From Myxococcales bacterium (GTDB lineage: Bacteria; Myxococcota_A; Polyangia; Polyangiales; Polyangiaceae): DNA of 64,000 bases. A program made the translations under genes and the position numbers. Positions 1 through 8,747 of the stretch are shown piece by piece. Location of the stretch: assembly GCA_016703425.1 (NCBI GenBank), contig JADJCA010000023.1, positions 1-64,000 of the forward strand, given 5' to 3'. Every line of letters begins with the position of its first letter. Position 1 is the first letter of the stretch. A model generated the notes under the pieces. That model was not told the DNA's origin and did not search any database. It saw only the letters and a list, made by a program, of their open reading frames with translations.

Positions 1-521
1 GACGCGGCGCGCAAGCACCAACCGTAGCGGCCGTCGGCGACCTCCTCCGCGTGGGCCCGAGCACCACTGGCACGCGTGCGCGCGCGCCTCAAGGCATCCA
101 TCGAAAGCGCGTCCGCAGCCGGCGCGACGCCGAGGAGCACGAGGTGCAGCGCCAGCAGGTTCTCCGTGTGAAAGAGCATGCCCCACGAGCTGCGGTAGCT
201 CGTGAGGGCGAGCACCAAGAGCGCGTGAAGCGGGCCGCTCACGCGATAACGGAAGCCGGCCGTGAAGGCGCAGCCGGTGGCGATGGCGGCGGCGAAGGCG
301 AGGTGCACGAGGAGCGCGGGAGGCGGTGCCGTGAGCGCCGTCATGGGCCCCACCGGTGCGAAGCGCTCCGCACCGAACGTTGTTGCCGCAAGGAAGTTCT
401 TCGCCGTGATGAGCAGGTACACCACCGAATACGCGCCCACGAGAAGGCGCACATGCGCGAGGCGCGACGCCGTTGCCGGCATGTACCAAAAGGTGTCGAT
501 GCGTCGGCCGAGGATACTCAC
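1..521 (-). CDS. HTTM-like multi-pass membrane protein (3' end missing)
   Basis: The reading frame starts at GTG 521, overlaps the stop of the upstream gene by four bases (GTGA) and runs off the left edge, giving about 173 residues. The sequence has several hydrophobic segments, including one around residues 24-45 and one around 65-85, and an Arg-Tyr-Gly-Trp motif near the window edge. Layout and motifs resemble HTTM/vitamin-K-carboxylase-like membrane proteins, which are often found in pairs with proteins carrying a 'PFSTYPMF' motif, as here. ATG 482 is an in-frame alternative start. It is the last visible gene of a minus-strand operon (3289 to <1). The family call is moderate; the coding call is strong from frame, overlap and composition. 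Confidence 0.6.
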   Translation of the reverse strand, partial: MSILGRRIDTFWYMPATASRLAHVRLLVGAYSVVYLLITAKNFLAATTFGAERFAPVGPMTALTAPPPALLVHLAFAAAIATGCAFTAGFRYRVSGPLHALLVLALTSYRSSWGMLFHTENLLALHLVLLGVAPAADALSMDALRRARTRASGARAHAEEVADGRYGWCLRAA

Positions 522-967
522 GGCTTGCCCGCGGCGGTGCATGCGACGAGGACGCGACGCGACATGGGCTCGCGGCGTCCGGTGAAATAACTCACGGTGT
601 CGAACTCGCTGGCCACGAGCTCGACGCCCTCGGGCGGCGCGTCTCCGGCGCTCGTCGCTTCGGCGGCGCGTCGTGCGACGTCTCGGCACAAGCGGAGGCG
701 CGCGTCGGGGCGCATCTCGGCGGCGCGCTTTAGCGTCGCAGCCGCCTGCATGACCTCCGAGCCGCCGGTGACGACGCTGGGCGACAGCACCCTACGCGCA
801 CTGCCGCGAACGGCGAGCGCCTGATGCACCCACGCCGTCTCGCGGCGTGCGGTGAACATCGGATAGGTCGAGAACGGATACGCGTCGGCGGCGGCGTTCG
901 ACAGCGCCGCCGCCAGGGTGGCGACCGTCAGGCTCAATCCGAGCCCATACGCCAGCGCGCGCGACAC
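518..967 (-). CDS. Small membrane-anchored protein with PFSTYPMF motif
   Basis: 149 residues. GTG 967 is chosen because it lies one base after the upstream TGA, and the next residues form an N-terminal membrane anchor (about residues 3-22, Leu/Ala-rich). Right after it comes a PFSTYPMF motif, which I associate with partners of HTTM-type membrane proteins. The remainder is a soluble, probably periplasmic domain. It sits between the toroid membrane protein and the HTTM-like gene and overlaps the latter by four bases, so the three are almost certainly one operon. A longer reading from further upstream would overlap the preceding gene and is Arg-rich, so it is rejected. Function is unknown. Confidence 0.6.
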   Translation of the reverse strand: MSRALAYGLGLSLTVATLAAALSNAAADAYPFSTYPMFTARRETAWVHQALAVRGSARRVLSPSVVTGGSEVMQAAATLKRAAEMRPDARLRLCRDVARRAAEATSAGDAPPEGVELVASEFDTVSYFTGRREPMSRRVLVACTAAGKP

Positions 968-968
968 C

Positions 969-3289
969 TCAGGAGTCCCCGAGCAACCCGAGCGCGCGGC
1001 CGCCGTGGCCGAGCGCACTCCATGCGTGTTGCACGTAATCGATGCGAATCGGCGGAGAGGCCAGGTGTCGGGAAAATCCGCCGACGGCCTCGCCTGCTGC
1101 CGAGCAAGCGACACAGGCGGCCGCATCCCACTGAGCCTGCACGAGGAACGCCAGCACTTCACGCAATAGCTCGAGCTCGGCGTCCGTGGGCATGCCGCGC
1201 GCGCGCTTGAGCAGAACGGCCGCCGCCAGCGCCTCGCCGAAGCCTGCCGTGGGCGTGGTCTGCGGCACCGTCAAGAGGCCGAGCGGTGCGTAGCCTCCGG
1301 CCAACGCCGCGTCACCGCCTTCGGCCGCGCGCAAGATGAACCGCGCCTTGAAGGCGACGTAGTCGAGGCAGAACCGCTCGTAGCCATCGTGCCGGTGCAT
1401 GGCGAGTGCGGCCCGCGCCGCCAAGCAGTGCCAGTTTTCCTCTACGTAGAAGAAGTTTCGTAGGGGGTGTTGCCAATAGCGTTCGGTCACGTAGTCCATG
1501 GCCGCCGTCGTCGCGGAGCGCACCTCGGCGATGGGCGGAAAGGCGTTCCTCTCGCCCTCGGTGCGCGAAGGCTCCGCCAGGAAGCGCTCCGCGAGAACGA
1601 GCGCGAGGAGCGCCTGGCCGTCGCCATAGAGGCGCCCGCCGCGGCTCGTGTCGGGGCGTCCCGTGAAGGTCGACGCGAAGCTGCCGTCCGGCTGCTGCAT
1701 GCGCAAGACAAGCGCCGTAAGCCGTCCCGCGAGCGCGTCAAAGTCGCCGCCGACGAGGGGACGACACGACAAGAGCGCTGCGAGCGGCAACGCGATGTCG
1801 CCGAGCGCGGCGCTCGTTTGCCCCGGCAAGAGAAGCGCCCGGCTCTCGCCGAGGGGCCGCTCCAGCGCGGCCAAGTGCCCGAGCGCGAGTCGGGCCGCGC
1901 CTCGTACTTCGTCGGCCCCGCCACCAAGTTCGCACAAGGCGAGGGTCGTACCCGCTTGCCGCGGTACGTGGAGGCGGGCTTCCTGGGCCGCACCCGCGAA
2001 GGGGCTCGATCGAATAGCGGAAGTGACCGTCGTCGCGCAGCGCGGAGCACATGAGCGCGCGCCGCATCGGTGGCGTGCGTGAGGGCGGCTTCGTCGACTC
2101 GCGGGCGCGGCCCGCGACGGAGCGCGCGCAGACGTTCGCGCGGCGTGAGCACGCCATCGGCGCCCACGTGGAAGGCCGCCGTCTCGATGCGCGTCATGCC
2201 TGCGAGGTCGTCGCCGACGGCGTTGAGATCGGGTCCCAAGGCCGATGGCGACACTCCGAGGCGAGCGTCGGCGTCGATGGAGAAGCCTACCGCCATGAAG
2301 CGATCGCGCGCGACGAGCTGCCACGGCGCGGCGCAGCGCGCCTGGTAACACGCGCCGTCAAGGCCCGGCCTTAGTGTCAGCGGCGCGAGCCAAGGCAGCG
2401 CCGCGCCCAGCGGCTGAGTGGTCGTGACGACGTCGATTGCGAGCGGCGCCGCGTACGCGCGCGAGCGCACGAGCGCGGAAAGCGCGGTGCCCAGCTCGGC
2501 GAGGGTCTTCGCTTGGAGGCACGCCGCGCTGGGCACCTCCATGTCCCTCTGGAGGAACGTCACGAGGAGCGTCGCGTTCGCCTCGCGCGGGGGCGCCGCG
2601 CAGTCGGGCGCACGCACGTCTGCGAGCGTCACGCGCGAGGGCGCCCTCGGCGCGCCTCGAAGCGCCGCCGAGAGCGTGTTCGCGAGGTCGCTGTCGTGAG
2701 CGGCGGTCGGTTGGGCGTGCGCGCCGCGCGCGCAATAGCCGCTCGAGAGGACACCCAGCATGGCGACCGCGGTCCAAGGCAAGAGGTCTCGCCACGAGCG
2801 GAGGGGCCGACAGGATGCGAGGCCCCACGCAGCCACGGGGAGCGTCATCAGCAGCACGAGGCCGAAGGCGGCGATGGCCGCGCCCACCACCACGGGGCCA
2901 AGATGATGAAAGAGCTCGCTCAAGTACCACGCTGTGGTGCCAAGAGCCCAGGTCGCTGCGCCAAGCGTGAGGAGAGACGCCCACGCAAGAGCGAGCCACG
3001 CGCGTCTTAGCCAACGCGCGCCGCGGAGGGCCGCGAAGGCGGTCACGACGTGCAGCGCCGCGAGCGCCAGGACGGCGCCGCGAAAGAGCCACGCGCGCTC
3101 CGCCGGAACGCGCACCGCGGCCGCGATGAAGACAACGGCCTCGACGACGTTCACCGTGGCGAGGCCGTAGCGGCGCGGTCGCGACGCAGGCGTGCGCTGC
3201 GCGGCGCCCTCACGCTCCGCCTCGGCGTCCGCGTCGTCTTCCGTGTCGGGGTCCAAAACGCGGGCGAGTATCCCACGAATGGGGCCCAC
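969..3289 (-). pseudogene. Membrane protein with C-terminal alpha/alpha-toroid-like domain, broken by two frameshifts
   Basis: Read from GTG 3289, the first 400 or so residues are in one frame: an acidic/basic N-terminus, about five hydrophobic segments (residues 45-190), then a soluble domain. Near 2041-2050 the good frame moves by one base, and near the C4 run at 2001-2004 it moves again. After correction the total length divides by three and gives about 772 residues. The restored middle reads LRDDGHFRYSIEP, then RQAGTTLALCELG, followed by helical repeats with QPDGSF, GDGQALLAL and EENWHC motifs. Such motifs are typical of alpha/alpha-barrel (toroid) sugar-acting or epimerase-like domains; the exact family is not assigned. 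It heads the operon with the two membrane genes downstream. It could be an intact gene with assembly errors. Confidence 0.6.
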
Positions 3290-3370
3290 GAGACCCGGCG
3301 GCTCGTGATAGGGTGCGCTCCTTTTTTGCGCCCGCGCAGACCCGTGCCGGCGCGGCGGTAGGAGTCGTTC

Positions 3371-4086
3371 ATGACGAAGCGTTGGTTGGTTCTTGCGGTC
3401 CCGGTGCTTACGGCCAGTCTCCTCGCGCAGCTCGCCTGCGGCGACGACGGCGGCGGAGACACGGGTACCGGTGGCGACGAAGACGTCGACGCTGCGAGCA
3501 CCTTCGACTCCGGCACCCCCGACGCCACGCTCCCCGATTCGTCTCTGCCGGACACGTCCGCGCCCGACTCCACCACGAGCGACGTCTCCGTGCCCGACAG
3601 CACCGTCACCGACGCGAACGTGGCCGACGTGGCCGACGCCGGCGGGCCCATCTGCACGCGGTCGCCTGCCTTCTTCGACTCGGGCGCTCCGTACTTCAGC
3701 TTTGACGTCGACGTCACGGCGCCGGCGGGCACCTGCGCCATCAAGCCCTCCGTCATGCCCGACGACTCGTCGGTGAAGATGGTCATCAACTTCGACCCCG
3801 GCAGCCCGACCTTCAACATCTTCGTCGGGGTGAGTACGAGATGGTGAGCACCTCCGCGGTGAAGACCACCGCCGATGGCGGTGTCGTGGCCTTCGACGCC
3901 GGCGCGGCTAGCGGTAACGCCTTTGCGCCTGACGCGACGATCACGCTCGTGTTCCGTCGCAACGCCTTCGACGCGGGCCCCGACAGCGGCGACGCCGGCG
4001 GCGCGCTCTATCGGACGATGGTCTTCCGCATGAACAGCGCCGCCAGCTCGGCCAACTGGACGCTGACGCTCTTCTCGTTCAACTGA
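3371..4086 (+). pseudogene. Lipoprotein with Asp/Ser/Thr/Pro linker, frameshifted
   Basis: An ATG start is followed by a signal sequence ending in a lipobox (LLAQLAC) and a long acidic Asp-Ser-Thr-Pro linker (about residues 25-95). The C-terminal domain begins with ICTRSPAFFDSG. The frame stops at 3847, but the next frame continues naturally (EYEMVSTSAVKTT) to a stop at 4086. Adding one G to the G4 run at 3827-3830 joins the two into about 238 residues. This is probably a single-base undercall rather than decay. Predicted outer-membrane lipoprotein of unknown function; it is convergent with the P450 gene. Confidence 0.6.
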
Positions 4087-4104
4087 GGGCGCGAACTCGC
4101 AAGA

Positions 4105-4136
4105 GCCGCGGCGGCCTACGAGTCATCCGCCGCGGC
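4105..4136. terminator. Inverted repeat between convergent genes
   Basis: A perfect 10-bp GC stem (GCCGCGGCGG / CCGCCGCGGC) with a 12-base loop lies between the ends of the plus-strand lipoprotein (4086) and the minus-strand P450 (4138). Its position suits a bidirectional transcription stop, although there is no obvious U-tract on either strand. Confidence 0.4.
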
Positions 4137-4137
4137 A

Positions 4138-5469
4138 TCACGCGTTCTTGAACGTCTGAACCTTGAGCCCGTCCACCGGCGTCGCGAAGAGCTTGTCACG
4201 CGTGGGCGAGAAGTCCTGCCCCTCCGCGAAGGTCCACGTGTAGCCCTGGAGCATCTTCACGGCGAAGACCTTCATCATGAGCGCCGCGAGGCGCTCGCCC
4301 GCGCAGCGGTGGCCTTGCTCGTGAATGCCGCCGCCGTGAGGGACCCAGGCTTGTTCTTGCCGTTCGTCGGCGTTGAGCCACCGGTCCGGATCGAGCTTGC
4401 TCGCGTCCCGGAAGACCTTCTCGTCGAGCATCGTGGCGCCGAGGCAACCGATGGACCGGTGGCCCGCCGGGATGCGCATGCCGTCGAAGGTGAGGTCGCG
4501 CTTGACGGTTCCGAAGAACGTGAGGGGCAAGATCGGTAGCGCGCGCCGCACCTCTTTGGTGACGCGGTCGACGTACTCGAGCTTCTTCAGCGTCGCGAGG
4601 TCGAGCGGCCCCTTGCCGACCTCGCGGCGGATCTCATCGCGTGCGCGATCGGCGATGTCGCGGCGCTGCCCAAGGCACGACGCGAGGAACGAGAGCCCGC
4701 CGATGACGGCGGCGTAGGCGCCGAAGAAGTGGAAGGTCTCGATGCGAAGCTCGTCGCGCGAGAGCTTGTCGCCATCGCCGTCGCGCGCGCCCATGAGCTG
4801 GGCCAGCACGTTGGTCTTCGAGGCCGTGGGCTTCTCGTGGGCATCGATGGCCGAGTCGACCACCGTGAGGAGGAAGTCGCGGGCCTTGAGCGCCTTGCCG
4901 TACGTGGTGAAGGGGAGGGGAATAGGGACCGACAAGAGGCCCGCGGCGGTCTTGCCGAACGCTTCGGCGATGGTCGGATCGTCCTTCGATGGATCGGCGC
5001 CGACGAAGAGCGCACCGGCGACGCCGAAGCCCAAGGCGTCGAGCTCCGGCACCCACGAGAACGGGCCGAGCGAGGACCAGCGCCGTGCATAGCGCTCGAT
5101 GACCTGTTCGAGCACGGGCAGGTAGCCGGCGAGCGCCTCCTCGCGGAAGGCGTGCATCAAGAGTCGCTTGCGACGCTTCTGCGCGGCGCCGTCGAGGAAG
5201 GGGACCGCCTGCGGGTTGAAGATCGCCTGAACGTGGGGCGGGTTGGCGCCGGCGCGTTCGACGTTGTTGTCGTCGAGCAAGAGCGCGAAGGCCTCGGGGC
5301 CGACGAAACAAGCCGTCGGGTGGCCGAAGAGCTCGACCTTGAAGACGGGCCCGAGCTCGGCGGCCCGCTTGCCGAGAAAGCCGCTGGGGTCGCTGGCGAA
5401 GGCCAGCGTGTCGCCGATGAGCGGCAACGCAAAACGAGTCGGCAGATCGCGGAGCGAGCTTGTGGTCAT
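4138..5469 (-). CDS. Cytochrome P450, atypical I-helix and heme loop
   Basis: 443 residues from ATG 5469, preceded by GGGGAG at a good distance; a longer start at 5514 is possible but lacks support. The ExxR motif is at E306-R309 and a PERW-like PDRW lies at 361-364. The heme-ligand loop reads VPHGGGIHEQGHRCAGE with the cysteine at 389. This loop is longer than the usual FGxGxHxC and recalls peroxygenase-type and other atypical P450s. The I-helix (FFGAYAAVI, about 248-256) lacks the acid-alcohol pair needed for normal O2 activation. No ferredoxin or reductase gene is adjacent. It is probably a soluble heme-thiolate enzyme acting on a hydrophobic substrate, which I cannot name. It may be co-transcribed with the two minus-strand genes upstream. 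Confidence 0.85.
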   Translation of the reverse strand: MTTSSLRDLPTRFALPLIGDTLAFASDPSGFLGKRAAELGPVFKVELFGHPTACFVGPEAFALLLDDNNVERAGANPPHVQAIFNPQAVPFLDGAAQKRRKRLLMHAFREEALAGYLPVLEQVIERYARRWSSLGPFSWVPELDALGFGVAGALFVGADPSKDDPTIAEAFGKTAAGLLSVPIPLPFTTYGKALKARDFLLTVVDSAIDAHEKPTASKTNVLAQLMGARDGDGDKLSRDELRIETFHFFGAYAAVIGGLSFLASCLGQRRDIADRARDEIRREVGKGPLDLATLKKLEYVDRVTKEVRRALPILPLTFFGTVKRDLTFDGMRIPAGHRSIGCLGATMLDEKVFRDASKLDPDRWLNADERQEQAWVPHGGGIHEQGHRCAGERLAALMMKVFAVKMLQGYTWTFAEGQDFSPTRDKLFATPVDGLKVQTFKNA

Positions 5470-5571
5470 CGTGTCGTGTCTCCCCAAGGCAACCCGGGCG
5501 CGCGAACGTGCCACCGGACCGCGGAAGCGTTGGTTCTAGCACGTGCGCGCCGAGCGTTGACGGCTCGAGCG

Positions 5572-5832
5572 CTACGCTGGCGGGACACTCTTCCAGTCGC
5601 TCAGGCTGTATTCGAGGGCGGCCTGCCGCTTCGCGTCCTCGAGCGACGCGTGCCAGCTCTCCCCCACCAGCTCGCCGGCTTCGCTGAAACGCAGGAGAAA
5701 GAAGCTGCCGTCGTCGGCCGCGATCTCCACGCGATGGGCGTGCGCGCCGGTCCCGAGGTACTCGTGCCCCGCAAGGTGCGGGGCCTCCCCGAGTCGGTGA
5801 TGCACGAAGGCGCTCTCGAGTCGTTCGGTCAT
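5572..5832 (-). CDS. Small conserved-looking hypothetical protein
   Basis: 86 residues from an ATG preceded by AGGAC. There is no signal peptide or membrane segment, so it is predicted cytosolic. Features are FVHHRLGEAPH near the start, a HAHRVEIAADDGSFFLLRF strand pattern and an acidic SLEDAKRQAALEY helix. It lies nine bases after the lipoprotein stop and about 100 bases before the P450 start on the same strand. Third-position G/C bias supports real coding. I do not recognise the family. Confidence 0.6.
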   Translation of the reverse strand: MTERLESAFVHHRLGEAPHLAGHEYLGTGAHAHRVEIAADDGSFFLLRFSEAGELVGESWHASLEDAKRQAALEYSLSDWKSVPPA

Positions 5833-5841
5833 GGCGTCCTG

Positions 5842-6702
5842 TCAGCCTAGCCGATCGCGACCCGATGCATCGACGGTCCCCCGCACTGGCTTCACGGCCG
5901 CGCCACGGCCTTGCACCCAGATGGCCGGCACGAGGTTGCAGTCGAACGCGTAGCCTGCGTCAGAGACCGCCGTCCTCGAGGCTCTCCCTGCCGCCTCCCC
6001 TTCGCGCCTACCTCGGTTCTCGCAGCTCTTCCAGACCATGTCGCGGGTGCACCGCGGGTTCGGGCCTGGCGTGCAGCTCGAGGGACCAAACTTCGCGCGG
6101 CACTGCGTCGAGCGCTGTTGGCACTCGGCTTGGTCGAGCTCGGAGCAGAGGTCTTCTGGCGAGAGTCCGCATTGCGCGGAGCAAGCGCTGTTCACGCACG
6201 CGTAGTTGAGCGGGAAACACATCGGTGCAACGCTCGACTGTCCGGGGCAGTCGCTCGGCTGCGAGCAGTACGAGTCTCGGGTCTCAAAGTCGTAGGTCGT
6301 GAGACCACGCTTGAGCGTGAGCGTCGACCCCATGAACGTGTACGAGAAGCGACCCAGGTACGCCGCGTTGATCGGGGTGACCTCCTCCGCGGCCTTCAGC
6401 GTGATGGTCTTCTTGGTCACCCTCGCGTTGCCCGTCAGGCGCTGGGTCGACGTGCATGGTGCAGAGGCGCAGCGGACTCCGCTGTCGACGTCGGCCATGA
6501 ACGTGCCGTCGCTGCGGAGGACGAGCGCCTGAAACGCGCCACCCCCAGGGAAGACGAAGGCGCCGACGAGGTTCTGGTTGCCGACCGCGAGCTCGCCTTC
6601 TGCCTCGTCGGTGTCGGCGGGATCGCCCTCGGACCCCGCGGAGCAGCCGAGCGCGCTCATCGACGTGACGAAGGACAGTGCGACGAGCTTCAGGAGTTTC
6701 AT
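5842..6702 (-). CDS. Cys-rich lipoprotein
   Basis: 286 residues. The signal peptide ends in a lipobox (MSALGC). A beta-rich domain of about 100 residues follows, then a Cys-rich segment (about 145-225) with repeated CSQPSDC / SACSAQC / ECQQRSTQC spacing. The last 60 residues (from about 227) are Arg/Gly-rich and unlike the rest, so either the C-terminus is unusual or a frame error lies near 6010. It is divergent from the ferritin-like lipoprotein at 7012. Function unknown; predicted outer-membrane lipoprotein. Confidence 0.7.
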   Translation of the reverse strand: MKLLKLVALSFVTSMSALGCSAGSEGDPADTDEAEGELAVGNQNLVGAFVFPGGGAFQALVLRSDGTFMADVDSGVRCASAPCTSTQRLTGNARVTKKTITLKAAEEVTPINAAYLGRFSYTFMGSTLTLKRGLTTYDFETRDSYCSQPSDCPGQSSVAPMCFPLNYACVNSACSAQCGLSPEDLCSELDQAECQQRSTQCRAKFGPSSCTPGPNPRCTRDMVWKSCENRGRREGEAAGRASRTAVSDAGYAFDCNLVPAIWVQGRGAAVKPVRGTVDASGRDRLG

Positions 6703-7011
6703 GGCAGGCCTCTTTGGTCAGGTTCGGGGGTGACATGTGTGTGGGATGCAGCAACCGCGCCGTGGACGATCGCCGCAACGCTTCGGTTCTGTGCGCGGAG
6801 AAAGGCCGCGGTTTTGGCGGGGAGCGCCGGATGAGGAGGATTTGCCGAGCGTGTGAGGGTGTCGTCTGTGGTCGACACGCCTCGCGAGGGTCGCTCCCCT
6901 GATTCGTGGACTCCCCATGGCGGCGCCCGTGCCCGCTGGCGCACGTCGGCACACGAAAGTGTGGAAAATGCCGGCGTTCATCGGGCCCGGCGCTTGCACT
7001 ACGCTGCCCCA
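6703..7011. other. Divergent intergenic region
   Basis: About 309 bases between two divergently transcribed lipoprotein genes. It should hold both promoters, but I cannot pick out convincing -35/-10 boxes, repeats or an RNA gene. Confidence 0.4.
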
Positions 7012-8326
7012 ATGCGTTCCAACGACCTGCGCCGCGTTTTCCGCCACGTCCTTTCGCTGAGCCTCCTGCCGGCCCCTGCCGTCCTCGCGCTCGGCGCCTG
7101 CGGAGGCGGCGTCGTCGGCCTCGAGGGCAACGGAACCGAGGACGCCGCCGCCACCGATGGCAGCGCGAAGGATGGTGGCAGCTCTCCGATGGCGCGACGG
7201 CGGCTGCGAGCCCCCGAACGTGAAGGTCTGGAGCAAGCCCGGTTGCGGCATCCCCGCCAATAGCTGCTTGTCGCCCGATGCGCCGCGGCCTGGGTGCTAC
7301 ACGCTCGTGTGCAGCTGCTCCGGAAAGGTCGTCGGCGGCTGCGGTTCCTTCGACGAGCCCTACACGATCCTGCCGGGCGGTCCCGGGAGTGGCCTCCAGG
7401 AGGGCGACTCGTGCAACACCAAGCCGCCCATCGACGCTGGGCCCACCCTCGACACCGGGCTACCCGTCGACGCGGGGTGCGTCGCCGTGCCGGCGCCCGT
7501 TGCCGACGCTGGCTTCAGCTGCATGTCGTGGACCGTGCCCTTGCCGTGCGCGTTCCCCGCCGACGCGGGCTTCGTGTCGAACCCTGCAACGTGTCAGACC
7601 TACTGCGGCCCGAACGCGAACTTCTGCTCCAAAGAGACGGAGTCGACGCTCCGCTGCGATCCCGGCTGCGCCATCGGGCGCCGCCCCGAGGGCTTCGTGT
7701 CGTCCTGGCGCGAGGGCGGTCGCGACACCATCACCGGCCAATACTTCGCGGCCATGACCGAGCTCGAAGCCGCGAGCGTTTGGTCTTTCGAGCGACTCGA
7801 GCGAGAGCTCGACGCGCACGGTGCACCGGCGTCGCTGCGCGCGCGGGCACGTCGAGCCGCGGAAGACGAGCGGCGACACGCGCGCGTGGCGGGCGCCTTG
7901 GCGGTCCGCTTTGGTGCCGAGCCGACGTGCGCGGAAGAGCCGACGCTTGGCGTGCGCTCGCTCGAGGCGATGGCCCTCGAGAACGCCGTTGAGGGCTGCG
8001 TTCGCGAGACCTTCGGCGCGCTCAGCGCCACGTTGCAAGCCGAGCGCGCGCAAGATCCGCGGGTGCGCGCCGCGATGCGTCGCATCGCGACCGACGAAAC
8101 GGCTCACGCCGGGCTCGCGTGGGCCGTGAAGGCATGGCTCGACACGCGCCTCGATGACGCCGCCAAGGCTCGTCTTCAAGAGGCCATGCGCCTCGCGGCT
8201 GACGAGCTCGCCGGCGAGGTGGCCGCCGAGCAGCCGGCGATCTTGCGCGACATCGCGGGCCTGCCTACGGCCGCGGAGGCGTCACGCATGGTCAGCGGCA
8301 TGCAAGAGGCGCTCTGGGCGGCGTAG
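7012..8326 (+). pseudogene. Ferritin-like diiron-domain lipoprotein, frameshift in linker
   Basis: The signal peptide from ATG 7012 ends in LALGAC. An Asp/Gly linker is interrupted by a net one-base shift at about 7180-7205; the next frame then runs intact to 8326, giving about 437 residues. The middle is Cys-rich with DAG repeats. The C-terminal 190 residues form a ferritin-like four-helix domain with candidate iron ligands in MTELEAASVWSFERL, EDERRHARV, ENAVEGCVRETFG and DETAHAGLAW. It has a paralogue at 32311-33453 sharing ENAVEGCVRET and an Ala-Ala end. Role unknown; an extracytoplasmic diiron or metal-binding function is inferred. The break is probably a sequencing indel. Confidence 0.65.
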
Positions 8327-8336
8327 ACTCCCACGC

Positions 8337-8735
8337 ATGACGACGCGGCGAGCCTCGTGCTCATGTGGAAAGTTCGCGCTGGCTTGCGAAGGCGAGCCGG
8401 TGCGTGTCTCGATGTGTTTTTGCCTTGCTTGCCAAAAGCGAACCGGAAGCGCGTTCGGCGTTCAGGCTCGCTTTCCGCGCGAGGCCGTCGCGGTGGAAGG
8501 GACCTCAAAGGTCTACGAGCGCGTCGGTGACAGCGGCGGACGGGTGACGTTCCACTTCTGCGGTGAATGCGGCGCGACCGTGTATTGGGAGCTGGATGGC
8601 CTGCCCGCGTTCTTGGCGGTGGCCGTAGGCGCCTTCGCGGACCCGAGCTTTCAAGCGCCGACGATGTCGGTCTACGAAACTCGGCGGCACCCTTGGGCGC
8701 CGCTGCCCGAGTCGCTCCGCGAGCGCTTCGACTGA
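8337..8735 (+). CDS. GFA-family (CENP-V/GFA zinc-binding domain) protein
   Basis: 132 residues from ATG 8337, ten bases after the ferritin-like gene. The zinc-binding cysteine pattern of the GFA fold is visible: CSCG near residue 8, CFCLAC near 27-32 and FCGECGATVYWE near 80. The family is named for a proposed glutathione-dependent formaldehyde-activating enzyme, but most members have no proven activity. No signal peptide, so cytosolic. The close spacing suggests possible co-transcription with the upstream gene. The domain call is firm; the substrate is unknown. Confidence 0.85.
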   Translation: MTTRRASCSCGKFALACEGEPVRVSMCFCLACQKRTGSAFGVQARFPREAVAVEGTSKVYERVGDSGGRVTFHFCGECGATVYWELDGLPAFLAVAVGAFADPSFQAPTMSVYETRRHPWAPLPESLRERFD

Positions 8736-8747
8736 GTGGGCCTTCGC

